From positions 2,294,001 to 2,358,000 of the forward strand of contig JAQSEB010000020.1 of the NCBI GenBank assembly GCA_030063045.1: a stretch of DNA of 64,000 bases, given 5' to 3'. A program made the position numbers and the translations under genes. Source of the stretch: Pratylenchus scribneri (Eukaryota; Nematoda; Chromadorea; Rhabditida; Pratylenchidae). Of the stretch, positions 1 through 20,940 are shown piece by piece. Under the pieces are notes generated by a model. The model had not been told where the DNA came from and ran no database searches. It was given only the letters and a program-made list of their open reading frames with translations. Each line of letters opens with the position of its first letter. Position 1 is the first letter of the stretch.

Positions 1-168
1 AATTGAATAAAAATCTAACAACATTTAAAGGCCAGGATTTTGAAGTGAAATTAGAATAGAAAGAATGAATGGGAATGAAATTATTTATTTTTAATTTAAC
101 TAATTTTTGCAACTTTCACAGAGATTATTCATACAAAATTGTTAATCGGCAATAAATTGAACTAAACG

Positions 169-9685
<9,517 letters not shown>

Positions 9686-12600
9686 ATGAACTTTGAAATG
9701 AATGAATAAACCACCTTGCCCCCATTCACATTTTCTTTTAAACATAATTTGGCATTTTCTTATTCTTTTTGTTTCTCACATTTTCCTCCAATTTTACATT
9801 CATTTACAAATCTTAGCCGTCTTTTTCCTCCCAATCTCCATCTCCGATCATTCATTCAATTCTTAATTTGTTGCTTATTTTTCGTTTTATAAATTTTGCA
9901 TGCTTTTTATTTGATCGCCATTAAATTTGTCAAACACTAAAAAGATTAATTAGAAAAGGTAATTTCGAATTTAGATTGACAAATTCCATTCCCAAATGAA
10001 AATTAGTCATGAATGGGGGGGAAGTGCACATAATTTATTAGTCCATTTAAGGCTAATCTCTTCGAAATGATCTTTCCTCCCTCTGTCGATGACCAACGAT
10101 AGAAAAACGAGGATTCATTAAACAAAGCAAAGGGAGGGGAACACAAATGTTTATTTGATGATGCTGGAGGCAAAATCATCATCATCCAATCACCGTTCGA
10201 TTGGCTCAAGGCAACAAAAAGCATATCCCTTCCAATCAGATTCATTCATTTTATTATGCAATAAATCACCAAAATTGGCTTCACATTCTTTGCCATTGGC
10301 AATATTACCCCAATTCCCCTTCACACAAATCATTTGCGCATTTCATCCAATCCCATTCCCCTTCAATTCCCATTTTCTGCTCCGTCAATCTGCCAACATT
10401 CGTTGGATGGATTGGAAGGTGGGGGCGCGACAATTCTGGGGTCGTCCACGGGGGCAATTATGCTTTTGAAGAAGAATTGTTGGCTGATGAATGAATGAAT
10501 GATGGAAGAAGGACAAAAGAAAATGAGCGAAAAATCTGGGACCAGCAAAAGTGGGAATGAAAGATGGGAAGGAGGAAATGAATTGAAAGAATGGTTATTC
10601 CGAAGATTAAATTGATAATAATTGTGTGCTACTGACCCACAATATTTCCCTTATCAACAAGGATTGGCCACTTTTTTTTATCCAATTTTCTCTTTTGCCA
10701 AACAAAGTGCTGCTCCCTCAAAATGAATTGGCCTTCTCTTCCCCTTATCAAATCACAATTTGGCGATCGTCAAAATTACAAAAGAAGGGGCCTTTTATTG
10801 AAGCATTTTCATGGCTTCTTCTAATTCCATCCCCCACCTTCCTTCAAAATTTGCCAAAATGTAACCATTCCTCTCCCTCCTATTTCCACTTTTGTTCATT
10901 CAAAACCGCGTCCATCTTTTTAGCCCATTTTTCCCTTTCGGCAATAAATCTTCTGCCGGGAAATGCCCCCGGAATTGCCGAATGACGGATGGCAATGGAA
11001 AGGAGGGAAAAGGCGATTTGGTTGAGGAAGATTTACGAAGCGATTTAGACACCACGAAGCCCTTTTGAACTTGGCCGCTTTTGGGAGAGAGGGGAGGGGA
11101 GAAGTAAAATTAGCAAAGAAGAATGGTGGAGAGTGGCATAAATGGATGGATTCCTCTCAAAATTGTCGTAATTCATTCATTTTCGACCAAAAGCATAAAA
11201 TAATTCCCCCAATCCGGGCATCACTGTTATGTCATCCCCCCCCCCCTCACCTCGCCAAATAATCCTCGCCCCAATCCCCTCTAATCCCGAAATGAGCGGA
11301 TTTGGCCTCCCTCTGTGCTGCTGCTGTGGTCAACTCCCTTCCATCCATCCATAAACACTATTCCATTCTCCAAATGTGGTATTTTCCATTTTTGTACAAA
11401 ATGAATGTGGCCTTTCCATAAATTGGGCCTATTAACCCCTTCCCCCTGCCCAATTAGCACCTCAAATCGTCGTCGGCCTTTTCCCCTCTCCAATTTTCAT
11501 TCGGCCCATCAAATTGACCCTTCACAATGAAATGAACAACAACAATGTGGTGAATTTGTGCCGAGGGCAAAAACACTTTTATTGCTGGGAAGAACCCCCT
11601 CCTCCACCTATATTGCCCCTTCGGCATTCCCATTCCATCCATCCCATTTGCCTCTTTGCCCCATTCATCATCCGCCCATTTATTGCCCACTCGAAGAAGA
11701 AGAAGAAGAAGAGCCCATTCCCTCTTCATTCCATTCCAATGCATCCCATCCCCTCCCTTCCATTCATTTGCCTTTGTGTGCCGGTGATCTGCCGCCTTCT
11801 TCGCCCATTTATTATCATCGCCCCTCAGGGGATGGGAGGGGGGATTGGGCAACCCTCCTTGGGCATAAGGGCACTTTTTGCTACTCAACATGGGCGGGCA
11901 CTTCACCCCCTCCTTTCCCTTCTGGCGACTTCAAGGGCCTCCCTTCCCCTCCTCCACCCTTCACTCATCCATTCAAACATCCTTTAGGCGCAATAAATCT
12001 CGGACTCCCTTCCCCATATTCATTTTTTCGGGCACTCAATCTCGCCAGAGGGGGTGATGGGGGCGAGAAGGAAGAAGTGGCCGGCTTTTCGTTGGATTCG
12101 ATGGGATGAAAATGATCCTTCTTTCTTTCCTTCCCGTCGGATCAAATTCAGCGACCCATCGTCGATTTGACGGTGATGGATGGCGACAGAGATGGGTGCG
12201 ACCGGCGGCGACAAAGGCAATTGAGAGAATGGAAAGGGGGGGGGGGGTTGAGGGTGGGCTGTCAGTGGGAAGAAAGGGACCGCCCCTGAGGGGAAGGGAC
12301 AACCCCCACACATTCCCTTCCCTTCCCTCCCTTCATTCAGCCATTCCTCGCCCCCCAAAGGGTTGCACATTCCCCTCCATTCAATCCATCGCAACAACAA
12401 TTCCCCTTTTGGCCCTTCACTCAAAGTGATTTTCATCCGTCCATCCATCCCTTTTTGTCAGGTTCTCACATTTCATCACCGCCACCGCAAATCCCCCCCC
12501 CCCCCTTTCTCGATTTGGCCCTTTTTGCCGATTTAAGCCTTTCCTCCAGGCCCTTCCCCTCCCCTCCCTCTCATTCAAATGCTCCCTCATTTTATTCCCT

Positions 12601-13326
12601 CCAAATTCGGTGTTCCTCCCCCAAAGCGCAATTCAATGCCCGATCCAATTTAATCCCCCCTTTTGTGCCTAAATCCAATGCAAATTCCTCAATTCCCTCA
12701 TTTTTGGTAACTAAATTCACCTTTATTTATTATATTTATTTATGCCTTATCAAAATGGACGAATTTTGGACAAACAAATTGGCGGCCGTCAGTGGATGAA
12801 AGGATAATCCCCTCCCCCCACCAAAACTATTCCTTCCTCTAATAAATGTGCCTTTGATGTTTTATGTTGGCTTATCAGCGCAATCGCCATCTTTCCCCCC
12901 CCTCCCCCCCCCCCCCCCTCCTCCTTTTGCCCTTATCGGCGCCCATAAATAAATAATGCCCCCCTTCAATTCGTCCAATTAATTACCTCCTTTTTATTTT
13001 CCCATCCGCCCAAAATGCGACCCCTCCCCTCTCCTCTATTTCGATCAGTCACCATCAAATCAGCAGCCGCCCCCCTCAAATGGGTTTCTTCTTCCCTTCC
13101 CTTCAATGTCCATTCATTTTCCCCTTTTGCCCATCAACAATTTTATGGCTTCGCTTTTTACGGCCAAAAAGGCCATAAATGGGGCCAAAAGGAGGATTGA
13201 TGGTGAATGCCGGCCCCAGGCCATTTCCATCCATTCAATCCATTTTAATTACGTCATATTCCCTCCTCCCTCGCACATCTGCCTCCTTCCAAAAATTGGC
13301 CTAAATTCCCCTCAATTGTCAGAAAA
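9686..13326. other. Intergenic region, no supported gene; likely regulatory DNA upstream of the tlp-1-like gene
   Basis: About 3.6 kb between two plus-strand genes. From about 10.7 kb on it becomes less A/T-rich, with many CCCC/CCTT tracts and long C or G runs (about 12238-12247, 12487-12496, 12897-12920). Several open frames cross it, but none shows a recognisable domain and they overlap on both strands in low-complexity Pro/Ser/His sequence. A long non-coding 5' region is expected for a developmental transcription factor; an unrecognised 5' exon could lie here. Confidence 0.5.
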
Positions 13327-15140
13327 ATGGAAATGACAAATAATGGCAACAGCAGAAATGGCCTCGGGGAAGGCACAAAAATGTGTGAAAATGACCCACT
13401 CCAAATGTTGGCCAAACAATGCGACACAATCAGCGGCGATGAGGAAGGAGGCGGCACAAAAGGGGCAAAAGGATCAAAGTCAATGGCAAAAGGAGGGGAA
13501 GGGGGGAAAGGCCAAACAATGATGGCACAAAAAGTTGGCACACAAACAAAGGCAAAAAGCCCAAATAAAGTTGGCATCAGTCAATTAATTCATTCATTAT
13601 TTCCGCACATTTTTAGCATTTATTCGACCAACAACAATGCATTCTTCCATCCCAGGCAATATTCCCCAACGGTGCTTTTTTGCCTCCAAATCCGGCCCAA
13701 TTGGCCGCCCTCATGAACAATCCATTTTTGGGCCCAATTTCCCAACAACGGCACCCCCAACCCCATCCAATGGGCCCACCGCCCCAATTCCCTCCAAATG
13801 GCAGTGTCCCTCCTCCTCAATTTGGGCCTCCTCCTCCACCTTCGGCCCAGCTAAATTTAATGCAACAATTGATGGCCGCCGTTCAGCAGCAAATGCCATC
13901 CCCCCATCTCCTCCCACCTGGGGTCATTTTCCATTTTTGGCATTTTCTTGAATAATTATAATTTCCTCTTAAAGATGTTCCCTCCACCCCATCCTGGCCA
14001 TTCCGGCATTCCACTTCCCCCTTCAATGCCAATGCCATTCAGGAAGCCGGATCAACCGCCGAATATTGCTCCATCCCAAGCCGAAGTTGAGGCCGCCGCA
14101 TTGGCCCAGGCCATGGCCATTTTCCATGGGGCACCGGCACCCAATAATCCATTCCCTGGAGGGAATATGCCATCCGCCTCTGCCCCAGAGAATGGGTCCG
14201 TGTCCCATCGTAAATCCATCCAAATTCATCACATTTTAGTGCCTCCGTCCAACAACTCCTCCAACAACCTTTGCAGAATATTTTAATGGCCATTGCCTGC
14301 GGCCAACTCCCCCAAATCCCTTGCCTATATAAAATGCCCGGGGGCACACTTTGTGGCCGTATTTTTCCCTCCGATGACCAACTCTTAGCCCATTTTAAAT
14401 CTGCCCACATTGCCCAAATGAGTTCGCCCAGTGCGGTCAGCTCGACGACTGAAGGGTCGGCAACAGTTTCATCGACCATTTGTGGGGCCACACAAACACC
14501 AACAACCACGGCAACGGGCGGTGGCGGAAAAATGAGGCAAAATAAAAATTCGCCAAATTCATCGAGATCGACGCCAACAAACACAAATGGGGCACAAATG
14601 AACAGTGGCCAAAAGCCAAATTCAAATCCGGGTCCAATGATGTTCAATGGTGGGGGATGGCCACCGCCACATTTGATGGGAATTCCGCCGCCACCGCCGC
14701 AGGCATTTCTTGGGGGAGGAGGCAATGGTACACTTATATTCAAATAAAATTAATTAATCCCAAATTAATTTATTCCAGGCCAACATCGTTTCCATCCGTA
14801 TTTAATGCCACAACAAAATGGACAAAATTCATCCAATAAAGGGGCACCAATTCAGCCGTCTCCAACCCAAAGTCAAATACAGCAAATGGCAATGGCATGG
14901 GTCAGCAATTTCCCTCCCCAATTTACTCAAAATTATTCATAATTTTTGCAGATGGCCAATGGTGGCCTCAGCCTCGGTGCCCCTCACCTCGATTTGGGTG
15001 TCCCCCACCCTGCCCATCCGGCACCTTCCCAAGCATTGAATGCCCTCACGGCAATGGCCAATTCCATTGATTCAAATGCCAATCAGCCAAATGGCCAATC
15101 CACAAATTCAAGTGCTTCGGTGGGCGCCGGAAGCGGATGA
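13327..15140 (+). CDS. tlp-1: NET-family (Nlz/Elbow/Noc/TLP-1) C2H2 zinc-finger transcription factor
   Basis: NET proteins are nuclear co-repressors with an N-terminal Sp motif, an atypical zinc finger with a long Cys-Cys loop, and a conserved C-terminal RFHPY block. All three appear here. Exon 1 (13327-13569) has DPLQMLAKQCDTIS, matching the Sp motif. A Pro/Gln-rich exon (13656-13922) and another (from 13975) follow. The exon from about 14239 has CLYKMPGGTLCGRIFPSDDQ followed by LLAHFKSAH, with nine residues between the cysteines. After the intron at about 14730-14778 comes QHRFHPYLMP. The last exon (14952-15140) ends in Ser/Gly. A TTGTCAG acceptor lies just before the first ATG, so an upstream exon or a spliced leader is possible. 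C. elegans tlp-1 acts in cell fate and male tail tip morphogenesis; orthology is inferred from the motifs. Confidence 0.8.
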
Positions 15141-15354
15141 ATAAATGAATTTGAAGCCGCCAACCCGAAAACGGGTCCTTCACCCACCCCAAAAATCTTT
15201 CTTTTTTCACCTTGCCTTTTTGTCCCTTTTCCTGTATAAATAATCCTCTCATATAAAATAAAATTCTGAAGCCTCAAATTTTGTTTATTTTCAGCCTCAA
15301 ATAATAAAAATATATTCCCTCAATTCATTTATTCATTTTTTCTTTGCCTTTTCC

Positions 15355-15429
15355 AGCAGCTTAAAGCCTCATTTGACTGCAAAATGCAGTCAAATGAGAC
15401 TTAAAAATTTAAAATAAATCTTTAAGCAT
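15355..15429 (+). repeat. Left terminal inverted repeat of the Polinton
   Basis: 75 bp beginning AGCAGCTTAAAGCCTC. It matches the reverse complement of 41546-41620 with five mismatches and no gaps. It contains a near-perfect hairpin whose arms read CTCATTTGACTGCA and TGCAGTCAAATGAG around a short loop (15368-15399). Beyond 15429 similarity fades. Polinton ends typically begin AG, as here. Confidence 0.9.
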
Positions 15430-15553
15430 ATTCATTTATCGTTTTGATTCGAACATTCATTCTCTGCTTTATTACATCTTTTGAAGAATAATTCAGAAAA
15501 TAAAAAAATTATGATGTTAAAGAATATTTTATGAGAACGGATGGATTCATATT

Positions 15554-16393
15554 TCATGGTCGAGATATGGGGGGCGTATCATATTCATGTGAATGTGAAT
15601 GTGGAGTCAATGGCAATGGTACATCGTAAACATCACTAATCGAAAAATCATGCAAAGAAAGAGGAGGAGGAGGAGGTGAATTTTGTGGCGGAGGCGGATG
15701 AATTAAAAGTGGGGGAAAAAGAGATTGTGGATGTGACCGATGACGATTCATGTGCAACGCAATGTTGGGGCGTCGCCTTTTTTTCTTTTTCATAATCCAA
15801 CCAATTATTGCCATTATTGCCATACCAACAACCAAACCAATCGTAAAAAACACTTAAAGAAAATTGAAAATAACAGAATTTGTCAAAATTTTACAAATGT
15901 TTTTCAACGGATCTTGTAAAATAGAAGGGCACAAAGCCGGGGCAATGGTAGAAATGGGGATTTGTGATAGGTTCGATTTTGAAGAAGACGACTAAAAGGG
16001 ATCATTCGCTGAATTTAAACTTTTTCAACCTCTATTGTCGCAACATTGCAACTGTTAGTTGTAGACTGAGATGGTGGAAATGTGGATGTGGCCAAAGTAG
16101 GGCAGGGGGGAGTTGGAACGGATGGGCATTGGTGTGGATCTTACAGAAACGAAATTAAAGTTGAAATGGATATTAATACCTGATCGAAATGTAATTGTGG
16201 ATGATGTTGGAGGAGTTGGCCCGGTTGGGCATAATTCACAAAGACATAGCGAAATTATTGTTATATTTGAGTTAAAATTAATGCATGGGGCATTGAATCC
16301 AAAAGGACGGTGGCATTCACCGTTTTTTACCCAAATGTTTTCAAATGCTGTCATTCCATGGAATAAAAGGAAAATCAATTGGAATTGGAACAT
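15554..16393 (-). CDS. Small single-pass membrane protein with signal peptide (hypothetical), spliced
   Basis: No family recognised. The first exon (16393 down to about 16145) begins MFQFQLIFLLFHGMTAF, a good signal peptide, followed by a short Cys-containing region (Cys at about 27, 37, 50, 52 and 55) and a Thr/Pro/Ser stretch. The last exon (15852-15554) opens with a hydrophobic segment, FTIGLVVGMAIMAIIGW, a basic stop-transfer KKKKRRR, and a His/Pro-rich cytoplasmic tail. The topology is type I. One workable joining uses exons 16393-16145, 16065-16021, 15991-15895 and 15852-15554 and keeps a single frame, but its middle intron would be only 29 nt, so the centre is uncertain. It is the gene nearest the left terminal repeat. 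Confidence 0.55.
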
Positions 16394-16901
16394 TTTACTA
16401 TTTTAAATTAAAATGATATCCACTTTTTATCAATCACTAGCATTGTCCTCTTTATTGCTTTATCCCCATATTCCCGCATTTATCTCCTCCTTTCGTTTTT
16501 GCCTTCTTAATATTCCATTTCATATCCAATCAATTTTTTTCCTTCACATTTTCTCGCGAAAGTTGATCGAGAAAATGGAAATATATGAAAAATAAAACAC
16601 ATTGGAGAAAAGAGTCGATTGCCTGTTTTTTGGTGATCGAAAATAAAACGATGAATTGCAAAAATAACTAAAGGCGATAAATGTTTATCCAAAAATATTG
16701 ATTCTAAAATTAATCCTCACATATCTAGTTATCAAAATAGTTCAAAATAATAATGAAATTTAAAATTGGAAAAGCGGAATAATAAGAAATAAAAATTTTC
16801 GAATTGTTGAAAAATGATCAAAGAAGGAAATATTTAAATCAAAATTTTTAAATGGACTATTTTGATGATTTGAAATGTTGCTATTTTTGTTAATTCCAAT
16901 T

Positions 16902-17454
16902 TCATTCATCCCCATTTGTATTTCCATTTTTAGCCTTTTGCATCTTTCCATCCAAAGAAGAAGATGGAAGTTCATTAGCCAAAAAACGGGCATTTTTGCT
17001 TGTCGATGCTACCATAGCCGAAGTCCTGATCAGGTCATTGTCCCCATCGCTTTCTGATTCGGAATCATCTCCCATTATGGACTGGATTTTTTTCTGTTTT
17101 TGAAGAATTGGTTTGAGAGGCGTGCACCTTTATGAAAAATTTAGAAAAATCAATTATTAAATTTAACTTCCAAGATGGATCCAATAGATTTCGGCTACTT
17201 GCAATTTTGATGGCATCAGTTAACGCTGACTCAAAAAAGTCGCCGGTTTTAAAATAAAGAAATTGGAGAGTTGAGAGTGTCATAAAGCTGTTTTCTACCA
17301 AATTAATAATTAATTTGGCAAATTCCCTTTTAGCATATTCCGTTTCTCCACAAAGCTCCAAAGGATCTTTGCTTATTTCATCCATTGAAGCAATTGTTTG
17401 GATCAAGGTTGGCCATTCCTCTTCAGGAATGGGGGACAATGGTCGATTGTTCAT
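16902..17454 (-). CDS. Short MA3-domain (PDCD4-like) protein, tandem paralogue
   Basis: Two exons. The ATG at 17454 opens MNNRPLSPIPEEEW, close to the start of the neighbouring gene (MASVRLSPIPE). The first exon has helical repeats resembling half an MA3 domain. A donor near 17160 joins an exon from about 17130 that ends in an acidic tail with SESESDGDND and stops at 16902. It lacks the second MA3 unit of its neighbour, so it is about 170 residues. A box reading CCCTTTATAAT (about 17512-17522) lies about 60 nt upstream, and the same box precedes the larger paralogue. MA3 domains bind the eIF4A helicase in PDCD4 and eIF4G; binding here is inference, especially for this shortened copy. Confidence 0.6.
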
Positions 17455-17510
17455 TTGGAAAAAATAGAAGGAAAATGAAGGAAAATGGGGAAATGAAGGA
17501 AGACACTGAG

Positions 17511-17523
17511 GAATTATAAAGGG
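17511..17523 (-). promoter_or_regulatory. TATA-like box of the short MA3 gene
   Basis: Minus-strand GCCCTTTATAATTC about 60 nt before the ATG at 17454. It is nearly identical to the box at 19346-19357. Confidence 0.5.
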
Positions 17524-17583
17524 CAACTGCGCAAACAAAATTTAATTATTCACGTGAAATTCTAAAAGGAAGATGACAAATAA

Positions 17584-17692
17584 CAAAAATTTCATTTCCT
17601 TTGAAATTTTGGCCAAAATTAATTAAATTTCTTATTATCAAAAATTTCATTTCCTTTGAAATTTTGGCCAAAATTAATTAAATTTCTTATTA
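17584..17692 (+). repeat. Tandem direct duplication, 2 x about 55 bp
   Basis: Two adjacent near-identical copies of a 55-bp block beginning CAAAAATTTCATTTCCTTTG, upstream of the short MA3-domain gene. It looks like a recent slippage or unequal-exchange event in non-coding DNA. Confidence 0.9.
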
Positions 17693-18162
17693 GGGCTAAA
17701 GACAAATTTTTCATGAAAAATTATATTTCAAAGGTCGACGAAGGCTGAATAGCATGAAATATTATTCATTTTAATATTTTCAAAGAAATTTGTGAAAAAT
17801 TGAATAGAATACACTCGGTATATAAAAAATTATTAATTTTAAATTTCTTTATGAAAAGAATATTTATACTAAAAATAGGAAAATGTTTCATCGATAAAAA
17901 TGGTTTAAAAATTTCAGAGTCAAATGATGACCATCAAAAAAAACTGAATGGAGAGAAGAGATTGTTTTCATGATTTTTGGTGGTCCAAAATTTAACGATG
18001 AATTACAAAATAAACTGAAGTTGATAAATGATTATCCAATTAGTTCGAAATTAATCCTCACATATCTGATCATCAAAATATGGTTCAAAATAATTCAAAA
18101 TAATGAATGAAACTATACAATTTTTAATATTCTTTTGATTTTTTCATAGATTTTTCTACCTT

Positions 18163-19285
18163 CTATTCATCACTTTGGCTGCTGCTTGCCATCTCCATAT
18201 GGCCATTTGCCAATTCGTTCCAATTTGTGACCCTATTTTTCTGACTCAACTGGGAATTTTCATCATCATCCACGACCAATTTGCCATCAGAACTTTCAGA
18301 AATGGTGCGACTACGACTGCTGGAAATTAATATAAATTATTAATTATCAATTAATATTATGATTATGTCAAACTGAATTGTCTCTTCAGGAAATTCATTG
18401 GCAAAATTTTTATCGATCAATTCATATTTGAGTGCCTTTTTAACCCAATATTTTGCCAAAATATAGGCTGCTGGCTTTTCTAAGCAAAGGTCATCCAGGT
18501 CATTATAAAGACGCCGAAATCCCCAAACAATTTGGAATTTTGCCAAATAAAAAGATTCGTACAAATAATAAATCAAATGAATTATTAATTTAAATTTTAA
18601 TATTTCAGTTACGAGTAAAAATTTTGCTAGCTTGACCATTATATGGTCAGCCATCTCGTCAAGTGCCAAAAGGCAGCATTGATACACGAGCATATGATTG
18701 AAATGATGGATTTTGAGTTGGGCAAGATTATTCGCTGCTGCCTTGAAGGAATATTTATCATTGCTTTGCAAATATTCCTTCAAAATTTGACGGAATTGAA
18801 TAGAGGGTTCATCTAAAAACTTATTGGTAATAAATTTAAGAAATCAGTCAATTGACCGGGGGATTGTTGATCGATATACGGTGAATATTTCTCATTGAGA
18901 AGATGCCGATTTTTGGCAATTGCGAATGCTTTATCGAAACATTGCCTGTCAAAAATTAATTTTAAATTTTATTTTTTCCAATTTACTTAATTAGAAAGAT
19001 TTTACTTATTTTAATTAAAAATTACTTGACAATTTTATCTTTTTCTCCATTCTTCATTGCCATAATATTCAAAATGTTCATTGTGATGATATTATGCTCC
19101 ACAAGTTTGACCAACAAAAAGGCAAACATTTCCGCCGCTTTCGGCACACTGGTGGACAATTCCGGAAGAGAAGTGGCGAATTCCATGAGTGTGTCCACAA
19201 TAGAAGTCAATGAGACCCATTTGTTTGCCAAATTTGAATTCAAATCCGTTAATTCGGGGATAGGTGACAGTCTTACGGAAGCCAT
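18163..19285 (-). CDS. Two-unit MA3-domain protein, PDCD4-like
   Basis: PDCD4 proteins carry two MA3 domains that block eIF4A and so cap-dependent translation. Exon 1 (19285 to about 19025) has LPELSTSVPKAAEMFAFLLV, matching the first MA3 helices. The next exon starts QCFDKAFAIAKNRHLL. A 44-nt intron follows, then a long exon with ILKEYLQSNDK, LNxxHFNHMLVYQ and GFRRLYNDLDDLCLEKPAAY, typical of the second MA3 domain. A last exon gives the acidic tail SRSRTISESSDG and stops at 18163. CCCTTTATAATC lies about 65 nt upstream of the ATG. The 3' flank (17.93-18.16 kb) resembles that of the neighbouring short copy (16.57-16.85 kb), so the pair arose by tandem duplication. Presence inside the element suggests capture from a host; the direction is inferred. 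Confidence 0.7.
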
Positions 19286-19345
19286 GATGCAGAGTAGTGA
19301 AAGTGAAAATTGATAAAAATGAAGGAAATTGAGGCAAAAAAAACT

Positions 19346-19357
19346 GATTATAAAGGG
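19346..19357 (-). promoter_or_regulatory. TATA-like box of the two-unit MA3 gene
   Basis: Minus-strand CCCTTTATAATC about 65 nt before the ATG at 19285. It is shared with the paralogue's upstream region. Confidence 0.5.
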
Positions 19358-19663
19358 TATGCCCCGACTAAGGGGAGGGGTGATTGGCGGTATGATCAAA
19401 ATAAAAATTAATTTGTCACCTTTTTGGGACAAAAATAAAAATTATGTTTTTCAATTTCTAATTCCGAAAATGGAAATTTGATGAAATTCTTTTTACTGAA
19501 AAACAAAAATTAATTAAAAATTTGTTATTCACGTGGACAATCTGGACCATTTTACCTTATTCATGTGAAAAATTTCTGCTGTATTTTTTTGGTGATTAAA
19601 AATAAGAATTGTTTGTGACAGAGGTTTTCTTGTTTTCGATGAAGATTGTCTGAATTTTGGGGG

Positions 19664-19671
19664 TATAAAAA
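19664..19671 (+). promoter_or_regulatory. TATA box of the proline-rich gene, shared with PolB
   Basis: GGGGGTATAAAAATGCCC context, 38-45 nt before the ATG at 19709. PolB has GGGGTATAAAAATCCGG at the same distance (23901-23917). Upstream, GAATTTT precedes both. Matching boxes and spacing suggest common control. Confidence 0.65.
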
Positions 19672-19708
19672 TGCCCACTAGAGGCCTTCAAGATCAAAAA
19701 ATCAAAAA

Positions 19709-20748
19709 ATGGCCTCCTCTATCAAAATGACTCTAAAAACGGCTGGGCCAAAATCAAATAATCCTCCTCTTGTTACAATTGACGATCCCCCACAAAATCA
19801 ACCTGATCAGCCTTCTTTGCCTCCTTTGGCACCACCTTACAAGGCTAATACTTGTATTATGTTGCCAATATGGCGCACACCGCCAGGATTCTCGGATGAT
19901 ACTCCATTATTGGTCACAGCAAATGGTGTGCCCACGGCATTTATAGGTGGAATTAAGGCTGCAAAGGGGAAAATGCCTGTTTTCATTGGTAAGATTAATT
20001 AAGTCATTTTTAATTCAATTAAGTTAGAATAATTTCGTTAATTTCTATGATTAATTCAGTCTGTTATAATTCAGTTTAGCCAGGATAATTTCATCTTCCT
20101 TCTAAAATTAATTCGACCATTTTAAATCAATTTAGTCAGAATAATTTGGCCTCCTTCTAAGATTAATTCGGCCATTTTAATTCAATTAGTCAGAATAATT
20201 TGGCCTCATTCTAAGATTAATTCAGCCCGTTTTTATTCAATTTAGTCAGGATAATTTCAATTTCCTTATAAAAGTAATTGGGCCATTTTAATTCAATTTA
20301 ATCAGAATAATCTCGTATCTTTCTAAGATTAACTCAATCTTTAATTCTGTCTAGTAGCAAAAGAATTATTTTTCGAAAATTAGCATTAATTCTCGTATTT
20401 CCAGCTTCACCTACCCCTCCACCTGCCGCACCTGCTGGCAATCCACAACAACCACTGGTTGCACAATCACCGGCACCTCGTATTAATGCACCATCGGTTG
20501 AACAATCACCAGCACCTCGTCCTATTGCACCACCGGTTGCACAACCACCAGTCCCTATTCGTCCTGTCGGTACTGTCCACCCAAGGGCCAATATTCGTCC
20601 GGCACCTTATCGTCCTCCATTTCCGCGTCAACAATTTGCACGGCCAATACCTTTGCCGCCGCCCCCACCCCCTCTTAACTTTTTTCCTTGCCCACCACCC
20701 CATTTCAATCCTCCACCACCAACAATTTTTTTGAAATTTATCCCTTAA
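19709..20748 (+). CDS. Proline-rich hypothetical protein, two exons
   Basis: No family recognised. Exon 1 (19709-19989) encodes MASSIKMTLKTAGPKSNNPP and a Pro/Gln stretch, then a short folded-looking part with MLPIWRTPPGFSDDTP. The donor after MPVFI (phase 1) joins an acceptor at about 20404, keeping the frame into ASPTPPPAAPAG. Exon 2 is about half Pro and Ala, with two or three copies of a QSPAPR-type repeat and a C-terminal PPPPPP run, ending at 20748. The large intron is filled by a short tandem repeat. A TATA box like that of PolB precedes it. It may be an accessory or structural protein of the element. Confidence 0.6.
19993..20340 (+). repeat. Degenerate tandem repeat, about 56-bp unit, about 6-7 copies, in an intron
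   Basis: Repeated blocks start ATTAATTC and contain TTTAGTCAGAATAATTT followed by a CT-rich link (CCTTCTAAG). Units vary by a few bases each. The whole array lies in the intron of the proline-rich gene, inside the Polinton. Confidence 0.85.
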
Positions 20749-20766
20749 GGGGATAAAGACATCTAA

Positions 20767-20940
20767 TCAAAAACACATTTAATCCAAAACATTTTTTAAT
20801 AAAAAATCAAAAAAATTTAATAATCAAAAATTATTTTTTAATAATCACATTTAATTTTAATCCAAAACATTTTTTAATAAAAAATCAAAAAAATTTAATA
20901 ATCAAAAATTATTTTTTAATAATCACATTTAATCAAATAC
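20767..20940 (+). repeat. Direct duplication, 2 x about 80 bp, A/T-rich
   Basis: Two copies of a block containing TCCAAAACATTTTTTAATAA and ATCAAAAATTATTTTTTAAT lie one after the other just downstream of the proline-rich gene. Confidence 0.85.

Noticed and set aside
11454..12448. Overlapping Pro/Ser/His-rich open frames on both strands upstream of the tlp-1-like gene
   Set aside because: Low-complexity C/T-rich DNA lacking stops; no recognisable motif, start context or splice sites that favour one frame.
15368..15399. Hairpin 3' of the tlp-1-like gene as a transcription terminator
   Set aside because: The same hairpin lies in the opposite orientation at 41579-41610 within a longer 75-bp match, so it is part of the Polinton terminal repeats.
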